Below are positions 51,300-64,000 of a stretch of 64,000 nt of DNA, one piece after another. The notes below the pieces were generated by a model. It was not told where the DNA came from. It was given only the letters and a program-made list of their open reading frames with translations, and ran no database searches. This DNA comes from an uncultured Desulfovibrio sp. GTDB lineage: Bacteria; Desulfobacterota; Desulfovibrionia; Desulfovibrionales; Desulfovibrionaceae. The stretch spans positions 124,001 through 188,000 of the forward strand of contig NZ_CALUWS010000001.1 in assembly GCF_944324525.1 (NCBI RefSeq). The letters run 5' to 3'. The translations under genes and the position numbers were made by a program. Within the stretch, counting starts at the first letter, position 1, and every line of letters starts with the position of its first letter.

Positions 51300-51328
51300 T
51301 TGCCAAGCCCCCTGAAACTCTCTAGACT
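51300..51328 (+). promoter_or_regulatory. Internal promoter upstream of cheY
   Basis: TTGCCA (51300-51305), a 17-bp spacer and TAGACT (51323-51328) lie in the 92-bp gap after cheW. It could drive cheY-cheA separately from the cheB promoter. Confidence 0.5.
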
Positions 51329-51363
51329 CTGCTTCAAACGCCTTTGCACGAGGATGGCACGAC

Positions 51364-51732
51364 ATGAGCAAGCATATACTGGTGGTGGACGATTCCAAGA
51401 CGATTCGCAATCTTGTGGCCTTTGTGCTCAAGGCCGAGGGCTTTCGTGTCAGCACCGCCGAAGACGGTCTTGACGCCATGGAAAAGCTGTACAGCCTGGA
51501 TCAGGTGGATCTCATCGTTTCCGACGTCAATATGCCGCGCATGGACGGCTTCACCTTCATCAAGAATATCCGCGCCCAGGATGCCTACAAGGACATCCCC
51601 ATCATCGTGCTTTCCACCGAAGGCCAGGAGAAGGACATTCAGACCGGCATGGCGCTCGGGGCCAACCTCTACATGGTGAAGCCCGCCCAGCCAGAAAAAA
51701 TGGTCCGCAACATAAAGATGCTGCTTGGCTAG
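51364..51732 (+). CDS. cheY: Chemotaxis response regulator CheY
   Basis: This 122-residue single receiver domain has acidic pair ILVVDDSKTIRNL, phosphoacceptor Asp in LIVSDVNMPRMDGFTFI, the switch Ser/Thr in IIVLSTEGQ, and the Lys in YMVKPAQPEK. There is no output domain. GAGGA lies upstream. cheA starts 58 bp later. Confidence 0.94.
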   Translation: MSKHILVVDDSKTIRNLVAFVLKAEGFRVSTAEDGLDAMEKLYSLDQVDLIVSDVNMPRMDGFTFIKNIRAQDAYKDIPIIVLSTEGQEKDIQTGMALGANLYMVKPAQPEKMVRNIKMLLG

Positions 51733-51790
51733 CCGATAATACTAGGCAAGTGCGCCTGAATGGCATACTCTCAAGCCAAGTAGGTATGGT

Positions 51791-54700
51791 ATGAGTCAAG
51801 ATTTTTTTGATCCGGAACTCTTTGCCGACTTCATCAATGAAGCCAAGGAGCATCTGGAAACTATCGAGCCGAACTTGCTGGAGCTGGAAAAGGCTCCGGA
51901 CAATCTTGCGCTTCTCAATGATATTTTTCGGCCCATGCACTCCCTGAAAGGGGCGTCCGGCTTTCTGGGGCTGAATCGTATCAACCAGCTTGCCCACAAG
52001 TCAGAAAATATTCTGGACGAACTGCGTAAGGGGACCATGGTGGTCACGCCCGAGATCATGGACGTGATCCTTTCCTCCACGGATGCCCTGCGCCAGATGG
52101 TCGAGAACCTCGAGGCGACGAACTCCGAAGGGGATGTGGAGATAGACCACATCATTGCCCAGATCGAAGCCATCATGAATGGCGAGGCTGCGGCTCCCGC
52201 CGCCGAGGCCGCTCCGGCTGAAGCGCCCGCCGCGGAAGCGGCTCCCGCTGAGGAAGCTGCGCCTGCCGCCGAAGCTGCCGAGCCTGCGGCCGCCGCCGAG
52301 GCTCCGTCTGCGGCCCCTGCTGCCGAGGCTCCCGCTGCGGTTTCCCCTGAAGCCGCAGGATCTGAAGAAGCCCCGGGCATGAGCAGCAAGGAGTGGGTCG
52401 CCAGCCTGCCGGACAAGCAGGAATACGCCCTCAATGCCTTTGGCGAAGGGCACCTCAAGGATTTCATCGACGAGTCGCTCGAGATCACCGGCAACCTCAA
52501 TGACGGCCTGCTGCAGCTGGAAGATGGTGACGGACAGGAAGACCTCGTCAACGACCTCTTCCGCTTTTTCCACAATCTCAAGGGCAACAGCGGCATTATC
52601 GGCTACAATGAGCTGAATGCGCTGACGCATGAGGCGGAAACGCTGCTCAATAACGTCCGTCAGGGCAAAATGTCGCCTTCTCATGAGCTCATCGACCTGC
52701 TCCTGCTGGTCGTGGACGTCATGGAGACGCTTGTCGGCCGGATCGACGTCGCCAGCGGCAAGACCCGCCCCTTCGATACCGAACCCATCCTGACGCAGCT
52801 GAAAAAGGCGGTGGCCGGTGAGGAGATCGCCCTCCCCCCTGCGTTGATTGCTGCCCAGAAAGGCGGCAAGGGCGGAGAGACCGGCGACGGCAAGCCTGTG
52901 GATGTGGTGACGCCGGTCATTATCCCCATGGGGGCGGAAGGAGACGATCTGGACGCCTTCCAGGCGACGATCAAGCAGCAGTTCGAGATCATCAATGCCG
53001 CTCTTGCCACGCTGCGCAAGGATGGTTCGCACAAGGACTCCGAGGACGCGCTTTTCCGTTGCCTGACGGCCATCAAGAACGCCAGCAGTTTTGTGGGCTT
53101 CAATGACGTCAAGGAATATGCCGAACGGACCGCGGGCATCGTTGACCAGGGACGCTCCCAGGGCATAGACTTCTCTCTGATGGTCGACCTGATCTCTCAG
53201 GAAACCGCCATCATCGAAGAGATGGCCACGGCTGCCATCAAAAAGAAGCGGGAGTCCGCGCCTGCCGCTCCTGAAGCTGCTGCTTCCGAACCTGCCGCGC
53301 CTGCGGCTGAGTCGGAAAAGGTCGCTCCTGCCGCTGCCCCTGCGGCCAAGCCCGCCGCGCCTGCGGCCCCCGCTGCGGCCCCTGCGGCCCCCGCTGCGGC
53401 CCCTGCGGCCAAGCCTGCTGCGGCAGCCGCCGCGCCCGCCGCCAAACCGGCCGCCCCTGCGGCTCCTGCTGCTGCGCCTGCAGCCAAGCCCGCCGCCCCT
53501 GCGGCCAAGCCCGCTGCGGCAGCCGCCAAGCCCGCCGCCAAACCGGCTACGGAGACGGCACAGAAGAGTTCGTCCATCCGTGTGGATCATGAGCGGCTCG
53601 ACCACCTCATGAACCTCATCGGCGAACTCATCATCAACCGCAACCGGTACGCCCTTATCGCCCGGTCTCTGGAATCCGGCGGGGCGGATGTGGATATCTC
53701 GCAGGTGGCGCAGAGCCTTTCGGAAACGACCTACGCCATGGCGCGCATTTCCGACGACCTTCAGGATACCATCATGAAGGTTCGCATGGTGCCGGTCTCC
53801 TCCGTGTTTTCCCGCTTCCCCCGTCTGGTGCGTGACTTGTCGCGCAAAAGCGGCAAGGAAGTGGACCTCGTCATGGAAGGCGAGGAAACGGAACTGGACA
53901 AGAGTGTGGTGGAGGCCATCGGCGACCCGCTGGTGCACCTCATCCGTAACTCCGTCGACCACGGTATCGAGTCGGAAGAAGCACGCGTGGCCGCCGGCAA
54001 ATCCCCCAAGGGCCGCGTGACGCTGCGTGCCTTCCACAAGGGGAACTCCGTCGCCATCGAGATCGAGGACGACGGCAAGGGCATTGACCCCGAAAAGATG
54101 CGTGAAGTGGCTATCCGCAAGGGGATCATCACGGCGGAAGAAGCCGCGCAGCTCGATGATCGCGAAGCTGTAGAGCTCATCTTTGCCCCCGGCTTCTCCT
54201 CCGCGGACAAGATCACGGACATTTCCGGTCGTGGTGTGGGTATGGACGTGGTGCGTACCAACATCAAGAACCTCAAGGGAAGCGTCAGCACCAATACCGA
54301 ACTGGGCAAGGGTACGCGCTTCACGCTGAGCCTGCCGCTGACGCTGGCCATTATTGACGCCCTGATGGTCAATGTGTCCGGTCAAACCTACGCCATTCCG
54401 CTGGATGCGGTTTCGGAAACGACCAAGATCGAGTGCAGCCGTCTGACGGACGTGAAGGGCCGCAAGGCCGTCACCCTGCGCGGCGAAGTGCTGGGTATCG
54501 TGGAACTGGCTGAAATGCTGGATCTGCCGCGTACGGATCCGCTGCCTGAAGTGCTCTCCGTCGTGGTGATCCATGATAACGATCGCCGTCTGGGGCTGGT
54601 GGTGGATCGCCTGCTGGAACGGCAGGAAATCGTCATCAAGCCCTTGGGCGCTTATCTGGGGGATCTCAAGGGGATCTCCGGAGCGACCATCATGGGCGAC

Positions 54701-54847
54701 GGCTCGGTCATCCTCATCCTTGACCCGCATGAGATCTATGTGATGTCCACCTCCAAGGCCAGCAACAGCCTGGGCAATGAATCGCCCAAGGGCGTCTCGC
54801 GGGCCTCCTCTTCCGAATCTTCGGGCTGTGAGGAGTTCACCATCTGA
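51791..54847 (+). CDS. cheA: Chemotaxis histidine kinase CheA with three HPt-like domains
   Basis: This 1018-residue protein is much longer than the usual ~650. HPt1 (~1-130) has phosphorylatable His50 in MHSLKGASGF. HPt2 (~215-340) has His261 in FFHNLKGNSG. A third, degenerate HPt (~375-490) has LTAIKNASSF with Thr426 at the His position. An Ala/Pro/Lys linker of ~100 residues (~493-590) leads to the dimerisation helices (DHERLDHLMNLIGELIINRN), the HATPase (HLIRNSVDHGIE, DDGKGIDPEKM, DISGRGVGMDVV) and the CheW-like P5 (~850-990). It is the central kinase of the cluster. Confidence 0.95.
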   Translation: MSQDFFDPELFADFINEAKEHLETIEPNLLELEKAPDNLALLNDIFRPMHSLKGASGFLGLNRINQLAHKSENILDELRKGTMVVTPEIMDVILSSTDALRQMVENLEATNSEGDVEIDHIIAQIEAIMNGEAAAPAAEAAPAEAPAAEAAPAEEAAPAAEAAEPAAAAEAPSAAPAAEAPAAVSPEAAGSEEAPGMSSKEWVASLPDKQEYALNAFGEGHLKDFIDESLEITGNLNDGLLQLEDGDGQEDLVNDLFRFFHNLKGNSGIIGYNELNALTHEAETLLNNVRQGKMSPSHELIDLLLLVVDVMETLVGRIDVASGKTRPFDTEPILTQLKKAVAGEEIALPPALIAAQKGGKGGETGDGKPVDVVTPVIIPMGAEGDDLDAFQATIKQQFEIINAALATLRKDGSHKDSEDALFRCLTAIKNASSFVGFNDVKEYAERTAGIVDQGRSQGIDFSLMVDLISQETAIIEEMATAAIKKKRESAPAAPEAAASEPAAPAAESEKVAPAAAPAAKPAAPAAPAAAPAAPAAAPAAKPAAAAAAPAAKPAAPAAPAAAPAAKPAAPAAKPAAAAAKPAAKPATETAQKSSSIRVDHERLDHLMNLIGELIINRNRYALIARSLESGGADVDISQVAQSLSETTYAMARISDDLQDTIMKVRMVPVSSVFSRFPRLVRDLSRKSGKEVDLVMEGEETELDKSVVEAIGDPLVHLIRNSVDHGIESEEARVAAGKSPKGRVTLRAFHKGNSVAIEIEDDGKGIDPEKMREVAIRKGIITAEEAAQLDDREAVELIFAPGFSSADKITDISGRGVGMDVVRTNIKNLKGSVSTNTELGKGTRFTLSLPLTLAIIDALMVNVSGQTYAIPLDAVSETTKIECSRLTDVKGRKAVTLRGEVLGIVELAEMLDLPRTDPLPEVLSVVVIHDNDRRLGLVVDRLLERQEIVIKPLGAYLGDLKGISGATIMGDGSVILILDPHEIYVMSTSKASNSLGNESPKGVSRASSSESSGCEEFTI

Positions 54848-54867
54848 CGCAAAACGCTGCGATCACG

Positions 54868-54902
54868 GCGGGCGCCATCAAACGATGGCGCCCGCTTTTT
54901 TT
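54868..54902 (+). terminator. Terminator of the chemotaxis operon
   Basis: A perfect stem GCGGGCGCCATC / GATGGCGCCCGC is followed by seven T residues, 21 bp past cheA. Confidence 0.95.
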
Positions 54903-54930
54903 GTATCCTCCCCCTGCCCTTCCGTGCGCA

Positions 54931-54995
54931 ATTCTCGTTTGCAACGCTTTGCGTTTCCAACCTTGCGTTTTGCCGTTTTCAACGGCAAAACGCTA
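54931..54995 (+). repeat. Short family B-like repeat (internally deleted)
   Basis: TTCTCGTTTGCAACGC and GCGTTTCCAACC resemble the left palindrome of family B. They are followed directly by GCGTTTTGCCGTTTTCAACG and GCAAAACGCTATG, which resemble its right end. The middle palindromes are missing. Confidence 0.6.
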
Positions 54996-55029
54996 TGTGC
55001 GTACCAAACGGGTTTTCGCAGGATGAAAA

Positions 55030-55059
55030 AAAGCACAGCGAGTAAGACCGCTGTGCTTT
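55030..55059 (+). terminator. Isolated terminator-like hairpin
   Basis: AAAGCACAGCG / CGCTGTGCTTT has a short loop and an A-run to its left. It lies in a gene-free stretch between repeats. It could end transcripts arriving from the right as well. Confidence 0.55.
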
Positions 55060-55131
55060 GTGTCGTATGCTCTTGCGGGCATGGCCCGAAAGGGCCGTAT
55101 GTTTTGCCGCTCGTGTTGTTTTTAGCGCATT

Positions 55132-55250
55132 CTCAGTTAGCCATACGGCCTGGCGTTTCGCGGGAAAAACGCTGTTTTTCGCTCACTTTCGGTCGTGCGG
55201 CGTGTGCTGATGCCTCTCGCGTTTCATCTTTGTCAAAGATAAACGCTCCA
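55132..55250 (+). repeat. Dispersed repeat family B copy
   Basis: TAGCGCATTCTCAG, CATACGGCCTGGCG, CGCGGGAAAAACGCTGTTTTT, CTCACTTTCGGTCGTGCGGCG, CTCGCGTTTCATC and TTTGTCAAAGATAAACGCTC give a full-length family B with its right end. It joins directly to a family A copy. Confidence 0.82.
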
Positions 55251-55454
55251 GGGCGTGCTAACACAAATTTTACAAACAATTTCATCAGTTAAGAAAAGCA
55301 AGCTGTATGCGCTCCGCTTGCTTTTGGGGCGAGGCTGCCTCGTACCCCGACTGTTCCCACTATAAAAGCACGCTGAGGAAGGGGAACCCCTCCAGCGTCG
55401 GCGGAGGGGTTCCCCTTCCCCCTAAACAAGCAGCAAAGAGTGTTACAGGCCCTA
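55249..55454 (-). repeat. Dispersed repeat family A, copy 6 (no 73-bp module)
   Basis: The left end is AGGGCGTGCTAACACAAATT and the right end GTGTTACAGGCCCTA. The arms AGGGGAACCCCTCC / GGAGGGGTTCCCCTTCCCCC enclose only AGCGTCGGC. The GCTGGGGAAGGGATGGG segment is reduced to CGCTGAGGAAGGGG. The final CTA is the stop codon of the gene at 55452-55874. Confidence 0.88.
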
Positions 55455-55874
55455 GTAGGCGCGGATATACTCGTCCAAACTTTCCGCCGAGCAGTTGCGG
55501 CTGACCCAGAAAGCGGACGCCCAGACCATGAGCGCCGTTGCCTGGGTGTCGTCCAGCGACTTGAGCTTGCTCTCCAGACTGGATTTGCTCGCACCGTGCC
55601 GCATGTGCACGTGGTTGATCTCGCAGGCATCGTGTACGCGCAACAGCAGATAGGACAGGCGGGAATTGTCCGGCATGAGCCGCATATCCTTGTGCGCTTC
55701 CACGATGGCCTTCAGTTCGGCTCCCGTGAAAAGGGTCTTGATGTTGGTGATGGCCCGGAAAAAAGTATCCACAGCCCACGGGAGGATGAACTCCGCTCCC
55801 GCGCTCTTGGTACGGAAGTAATCTTTGAGCCAGCGTTCCTGGTCCTCATTGATGCGAGCGGCGACCTGTGGCAT
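55452..55874 (-). CDS. Hypothetical protein
   Basis: This 140-residue, mostly helical soluble protein contains LPWAVDTFFRAITNIKTLFT, LLLRVHDACEINHVHMRHG and a C-terminus ending SAESLDEYIRAY. There is no signal peptide or membrane segment, and I recognise no family. A GGGGGAAAC stretch precedes the ATG. It lies 184 bp downstream of dapB on the same strand. Its stop codon coincides with the end of a family A repeat. Confidence 0.65.
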   Translation of the reverse strand: MPQVAARINEDQERWLKDYFRTKSAGAEFILPWAVDTFFRAITNIKTLFTGAELKAIVEAHKDMRLMPDNSRLSYLLLRVHDACEINHVHMRHGASKSSLESKLKSLDDTQATALMVWASAFWVSRNCSAESLDEYIRAY

Positions 55875-56058
55875 GTTTCCCCCGGTAAATCATGGGAGCA
55901 GGCAGATCGCGCGGAAAACGCCATGCGGAGAAAGCTGCTGTCGTCGGCTTCCTCCCGGATCGGTCGCATGGGCGTTACGCTATGCTTGCTCCAAACCCCT
56001 TATTTTTTCACGTACCTTTTTTCCCTATCGTACCAAAGGAAAAACATCAAGAAAAAAT

Positions 56059-56841
56059 CTAGAAAATATCTTGCATCCCGTAGAGGCGGCCGGCGGCACG
56101 CCCCTTGAGCCAGGCGGCGGCCCGCAGGGCGCCCTGGGCAAAAGTCTCGCGCGAATGGGCCTGATGGGTGACTTCGATGCGTTCCCCGGGGCCCATGAAG
56201 TAGATCGTATGGACGCCCACCACATCCCCGCCCCGGATGGCCTGGATGCCGATCTGCGCCTTGGGGCGCTCGCCAATGATGCCGTCGCGGGCCGAGCAGC
56301 GGACGTCAGGCAGATTCCAGCCCCGCGCTTCGGCAAGACATTCGCCAAGGGTCAGCGCCGTCCCGCTGGGGGAGTCCTTTTTGCGGTTATGATGCAGCTC
56401 CACCATTTCGATGTCGTACTTGTCGCCCAGCGCCCTGGTCAGCTCGGGCAGGATCTTGCGCAGCACGTTGATGCCCACGCTCATGTTGGAGGACCAGAAC
56501 AGGGGCGTTTTCTGGGCAAGCCCCGCCAGTTCGGCCCGCTGCGCCTCGTCAAGTCCGGTGGTGCCGATGACGGCGGCATGCCCGCTTTCGGCAGCCTGGC
56601 GCGCGGTGTTCAGGCTGACCTCCGGCGCGGTGAAGTCGATGATCACGGCGTCGGCGCAGTGGGCGAGGGCCGCGCGCAGGTCGTCGGTGATGAGGCAGCC
56701 GTTGCCGGCGTGGAGCTGGGCCAGATGATCGGCCCGGTCCACCAGAGCCGCAAGGCTGTAGGTGTTGTCTTCCTCGGCCAGCGTGGCGATGGTGCGTCCC
56801 ATGCGCCCGCCGGCTCCCATGATGATGAGCGGCGTTGCCAT
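56059..56841 (-). CDS. dapB: 4-hydroxy-tetrahydrodipicolinate reductase
   Basis: This 260-residue protein has NAD(P)-binding IIMGAGGRMGRTIATLA, DFTAPEVSLNTARQA, GTTGLDEAQ, WSSNMSVGINVL and the catalytic ELHHNRKKDSPSGTAL. It reduces the dihydrodipicolinate precursor for lysine and diaminopimelate. GGAGAGAT precedes the ATG. It is co-directional with ligA, 35 bp downstream of it. lysC of the same pathway is elsewhere in the window. Confidence 0.96.
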   Translation of the reverse strand: MATPLIIMGAGGRMGRTIATLAEEDNTYSLAALVDRADHLAQLHAGNGCLITDDLRAALAHCADAVIIDFTAPEVSLNTARQAAESGHAAVIGTTGLDEAQRAELAGLAQKTPLFWSSNMSVGINVLRKILPELTRALGDKYDIEMVELHHNRKKDSPSGTALTLGECLAEARGWNLPDVRCSARDGIIGERPKAQIGIQAIRGGDVVGVHTIYFMGPGERIEVTHQAHSRETFAQGALRAAAWLKGRAAGRLYGMQDIF

Positions 56842-56876
56842 ATCGTATCTCTCCTTTGCTGGCGGACGTGCCGGGC

Positions 56877-60989
<4,113 letters not shown>

Positions 60990-60993
<4 letters not shown>

Positions 60994-61760
60994 GTGCGGT
61001 TCACCTCGTGCCACTGCCGGCCGTCATGGGCATAGCGCTCGCGCCAGGGCTGCCAGCGCAGCGGACAGGCGGGATCGGCCTCCCGCTGCACGGCCAGTTC
61101 AAGAAGTTCTTCAAAGGCCGCCCGGGAGACGAGCTCCCCCCCCATGCCCATGATGTGCGGGGTATCCTGCTGGCAGTCCAGCAACAGCGTGCCCCGCAGA
61201 CGCAGCAGATCCACCAGTCCGGTCAGGGCCGCACGCGACGCTTCGGAGATCCGGTGGAACATGGATTCGCCAAAGAAGGCCCGGCCCAGCGACACGCCGT
61301 ACAGCCCTCCGGCCAGCGTGTCCCCCTGCCAGGTCTCGATGGAATGGGCATAGCCCATCTCGTGCAGGCGCACATAGGCCCGGAACATGTCGCGGGTGAT
61401 CCATGTGCCCTGCTCCCGGCGGCGCGGCCCGGCGCAGTGCAGCATGACTTCGGCAAAGGCGGCGTCGCAGGTCAGGCGGAAGCCCGCCTTGCGCAGGGTG
61501 CGGATGCTGCGCCGGGGCAGGCGGAATTTGTCCAGCGGCAGGATGCAGCGCGGCGCGGGCGACCACCAGAGCAGCGGCATGCCCTCGCTGTACCACGGGA
61601 AGATGCCGCGGCTGTAGGCCGCCAGCAGACGTACCGGATGCAGGTCGCCGCCGCGGCACAGCAGGCCGTCCTCCCGGGCCGCCTCCAGCGGGGGGAACTG
61701 CGCCGCGTAGGCCGATACCGGGTCGACCGGCCGTGCCGGCGGGCGCTCACGCATGCCCAT
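60990..61760 (-). CDS. aat: Leucyl/phenylalanyl-tRNA--protein transferase
   Basis: This ~256-residue protein begins [14 protein letters not shown], and an ATG two codons later is also possible. Motifs are [77 protein letters not shown] and [18 protein letters not shown]. It adds Leu or Phe to proteins with Arg/Lys N-termini, creating N-degrons for ClpS-ClpAP. It lies directly behind clpA and overlaps its end by 14 bases, a functional pairing. Confidence 0.95.
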
Positions 61761-64000
61761 CTCTGCTCTTGCGCCGTGCGGCCGGACGCCGGGGCGGCGT
61801 CTGTTCGTCGTCCGTGGCGGCGCTGGCGGGCTTTTTCCGGGAAATGTCCAGATGCAGCTTGCCGTCCTCCAGGACGAGCACGGCCTCGCCGCCCTTTTGC
61901 AGGCGGCCGAACAACAGTTCCTGCGCCAGCGGATCTTCCAGCTCGTCCCGCAGCAGACGCCGCAGCGGCCGTGCGCCCATGCGCGGATCGAAGCCCTTCT
62001 GGGCCAGATGCCGCCGGGCCTCCTCGTCCAGCGTAAGGCGGACATGGCGTTCGGTCAGGCTCTGCGCCACCTCTTCCACGAACTTGTCCACGATGCGGAG
62101 CATCATGGGCTGCGTCAGGCTGCCGAAAGGCACCAGCGCGTCAAGGCGGTTGCGAAATTCCGGCGTGAAGAGCTGTTCCAGCGCCTTGCGGCCCTTGCGG
62201 GCGGCGGCTTCCGTGGGCTTGCCCGTCTTGTCGTCCCCGGCGGGCCCTGCCGTACGGGCCGCGGCGGGCGCGGCAAAGCCCATGCTGGCGGCGGACATCT
62301 CGAAGGCCCCGGCATTGCTGGTCATGATCAGCACCACATGCGAGAAGTCGGTCTTGCGGCCCGTGGTGTCGGTCAGCGTGCCGTAATCCATGACTTGAAG
62401 CAGCACATTAAAGATGTCGGGATGCGCCTTCTCCATCTCGTCCAGCAGGACCACGGAATACGGGGATTTGCGCACGGCCTCGGTCAGCAGGCCGCCCTGA
62501 TCGAAGCCCACATAGCCCGGAGGCGCGCCGATGAGGCGGGAGACCGCGTGCTTTTCCATGTATTCGCTCATGTCATAGCGCAGGAAATCCACGCCGAGGC
62601 ACTGCGCCAGCGAGCGGGCCACCTCGGTCTTGCCCACGCCGGTGGGCCCGTAGAAGAGGAAGGCCCCGGCGGGGCGTCCGCTCTGCCCGAGCCCGGCGCG
62701 TGAGCGCAGGATGGCGCGCACCACCAGCGAGATGGCGGCCTCCTGCCCGAAGACGCGGGCATTGAGATCGCGCTCCAGATGGCGCAGGCGGTCCTTTTCC
62801 CCGCCGCTGACGCTGCGTTCGGGGATGCCGGCCATGCGGGCCACGATGCGCTCCACGTCCCGCAGGGTCACCGCCGGGCGCTTGCCGTCCTCGTCCGGCT
62901 GCCGCAGACGGACGGCGGCCCCGGCCTCGTCCATGACGTCGATGGCCTTGTCCGGCAGGAGGCGCTCCCGCACATGGCGGCTGGAAAGCTCCACCATGGC
63001 CCGGAGGACGGGCTTGGCATAACGTACCTGATGGAAGTCCGCATAGTGGCTCTGCAGGCCTTCCAGGATGGCCAGACAGTCCTCGATGCCGGGCTCGCGC
63101 ACATCTATGCGCTGGAAACGCCGCACGAGCGCCCTGTCCTTCTCCAGATGGTTGCGGTATTCCTCATGGGTGGTGGAGCCGATGCAGCGCAGTTCGCCGC
63201 TGGCCAGCAGAGGCTTGAGCAGGTTGGAGGCATCCATCGACCCGCCGGACGTGGTGCCCGCTCCCACGATGGTATGCAGTTCGTCGATGAAAAGGATGGC
63301 CTGCGGCACATGCTTCAGGGCATCCATGATTTTCTTCAGGCGTTGCTCGAAGTCGCCGCGGTAGCGCGTGCCGGCCAGCACGAGCCCCATGTCCAGCGCA
63401 AAGAGGCGGGCCTCCCGGAAGCGCGGCGGCACTTTGCCCTCATGGATGCGCAGGGCAAGGCCCTCGGCCAGGGCGGTCTTGCCCACGCCGGGCTCGCCCA
63501 CGAAAAGGGGGTTGTTCTTGCGGCGGCGGCACAGCACCTCGATGGCGCGGTCCAGCTCCATTTCCCGCCCGATGAGCGGGTCGATGCCGCCGGCGGCCGC
63601 GCGGGCCGTGAGATCGGTGGTGTAGCGGGCCAGGGGATCATCTTCCCGGCCTTCCTCGTCGTCCTCGGCCTTTTCCCGGACGCCCTTGGACCCGCTGCCG
63701 TCTTCCAGCCCGTGGGAGATGAAGGTCAGCACGTCCAGCCGTTCCACGCCCTGCCTGCGCAGGTAGTAGACGGCATAGCTGCCTTCTTCCTCCATGAGGG
63801 AGACAAGCATGTCGCCCACATCCACGGTCTCCCGTCCGGCGGAGCGGATATGCGCCACGGCCCGCTCCAGCAGGCGCTGCACGCCCGGCGTCTGGACGAT
63901 CTCCAGCTGATTGGCCGGGCGGACGCTCTCCATCTCCGTCTGGAAGAAATGCTCGAGCTGCTCGCGCAGCAGGGGCACATCCACGCCGCTGCCTTCCAGG
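61747..64000 (-). CDS. clpA: ATP-dependent Clp protease ATP-binding subunit ClpA (5' end outside window)
   Basis: The frame is open to the window edge; a GTG at 63984 is probably internal. The N-domain ([38 protein letters not shown]) is incomplete. AAA-1 has [15 protein letters not shown] and [15 protein letters not shown]-2 has [16 protein letters not shown] and [20 protein letters not shown]. The linker [20 protein letters not shown] lacks the ClpB coiled-coil. The ending has [14 protein letters not shown] [20 protein letters not shown] and a basic tail. It unfolds substrates for ClpP. clpS would be expected upstream and is not visible. Confidence 0.94.
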   Translation of the reverse strand, partial: LEGSGVDVPLLREQLEHFFQTEMESVRPANQLEIVQTPGVQRLLERAVAHIRSAGRETVDVGDMLVSLMEEEGSYAVYYLRRQGVERLDVLTFISHGLEDGSGSKGVREKAEDDEEGREDDPLARYTTDLTARAAAGGIDPLIGREMELDRAIEVLCRRRKNNPLFVGEPGVGKTALAEGLALRIHEGKVPPRFREARLFALDMGLVLAGTRYRGDFEQRLKKIMDALKHVPQAILFIDELHTIVGAGTTSGGSMDASNLLKPLLASGELRCIGSTTHEEYRNHLEKDRALVRRFQRIDVREPGIEDCLAILEGLQSHYADFHQVRYAKPVLRAMVELSSRHVRERLLPDKAIDVMDEAGAAVRLRQPDEDGKRPAVTLRDVERIVARMAGIPERSVSGGEKDRLRHLERDLNARVFGQEAAISLVVRAILRSRAGLGQSGRPAGAFLFYGPTGVGKTEVARSLAQCLGVDFLRYDMSEYMEKHAVSRLIGAPPGYVGFDQGGLLTEAVRKSPYSVVLLDEMEKAHPDIFNVLLQVMDYGTLTDTTGRKTDFSHVVLIMTSNAGAFEMSAASMGFAAPAAARTAGPAGDDKTGKPTEAAARKGRKALEQLFTPEFRNRLDALVPFGSLTQPMMLRIVDKFVEEVAQSLTERHVRLTLDEEARRHLAQKGFDPRMGARPLRRLLRDELEDPLAQELLFGRLQKGGEAVLVLEDGKLHLDISRKKPASAATDDEQTPPRRPAARRKSRDGHA

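Noticed and set aside
52001..54730. A 909-codon minus-strand open frame antisense to cheA, and similar long antisense frames (8007-10367 +, 5016-7250 -, 25346-28093 -)
   Set aside because: They mirror GC-rich codon bias of genuine genes on the other strand, have His/Gln/Gly-rich unstructured translations and no ribosome-binding sites.
54930..55451. Open frame 54777-55292 running through repeats after cheA
   Set aside because: It begins inside cheA, passes through the terminator and two repeat families, and its translation changes with the repeats.

Overview
The window is GC-rich bacterial chromosome and looks like a member of the Desulfovibrionaceae (Deltaproteobacteria). This is an inference from three things: the housekeeping gene strings, a multi-HPt CheA/HEAT/ParA chemotaxis operon, and a DHH-CBS-nucleotidyltransferase fusion for tRNA 3' ends. 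No sulfate-reduction marker lies in the window. There is no prophage, complete insertion sequence, rRNA operon or CRISPR array.

Layout. 1-4 kb: an RNase E/G gene cut by the window edge, queH, two near-identical tRNA-Asn cassettes and a DUF533 protein. 4-7.3 kb: a divergent CadR/PbrR-type MerR regulator and a Zn/Cd/Pb P-type ATPase with a typical 19-bp-spacer MerR promoter. 7.3-14.6 kb: a Wza-like export protein, a lipoprotein, a molybdopterin-binding-domain protein, a methyltransferase/XRE divergent pair and UDP-glucose dehydrogenase. 14.7-18.6 kb: acpS, nnrDE, tsaE and lysC. 19-28.9 kb: ridA-like, a YHS protein, folK, xerD, the cca-like fusion, HIT, LapA-like, mutS and DUF1992. 29-36 kb: an AT-richer orphan membrane protein with a tandem duplication, fetAB (fetB frameshifted), a HipA-like kinase, an Smr protein, secG, tpiA, rimI and a Nudix-like gene. 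36.7-44.3 kb: suhB, mreB and a GAF protein on one strand, then an unknown 572-residue protein, rsmE, rarA and a plsC-like gene on the other. 44.7-54.9 kb: tRNA-Pro and a seven-gene chemotaxis cluster (cheB, HEAT protein, cheR, parA-like, cheW, cheY, cheA). 55.4-64 kb: a minus-strand string, clpA-aat-uvrB-ligA-dapB, in which the first four genes overlap or nearly touch.

The most unusual content is non-coding. Two families of dispersed, highly structured repeats sit between genes. Family A is about 180-375 bp. It has terminal inverted repeats beginning TAGGGCCTGTTAACAC, inner G/C-rich inverted arms containing a G-quadruplex motif, and a core of 0, 1 or 2 copies of a 73-bp two-hairpin module. 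Family B is about 110-150 bp and begins TAGAGC(A/G)TTT. Seven genes use the first bases of a repeat end as their stop codon. The 73-bp module shows compensatory base changes between copies, so a hairpin is being maintained. I do not recognise these families from any described element.

Genes appear to use sigma70-like promoters with a TTGNCN box, 17 bp and a TANNNT box. Three of these lie so close to the start codon that leaderless or nearly leaderless transcripts are predicted.
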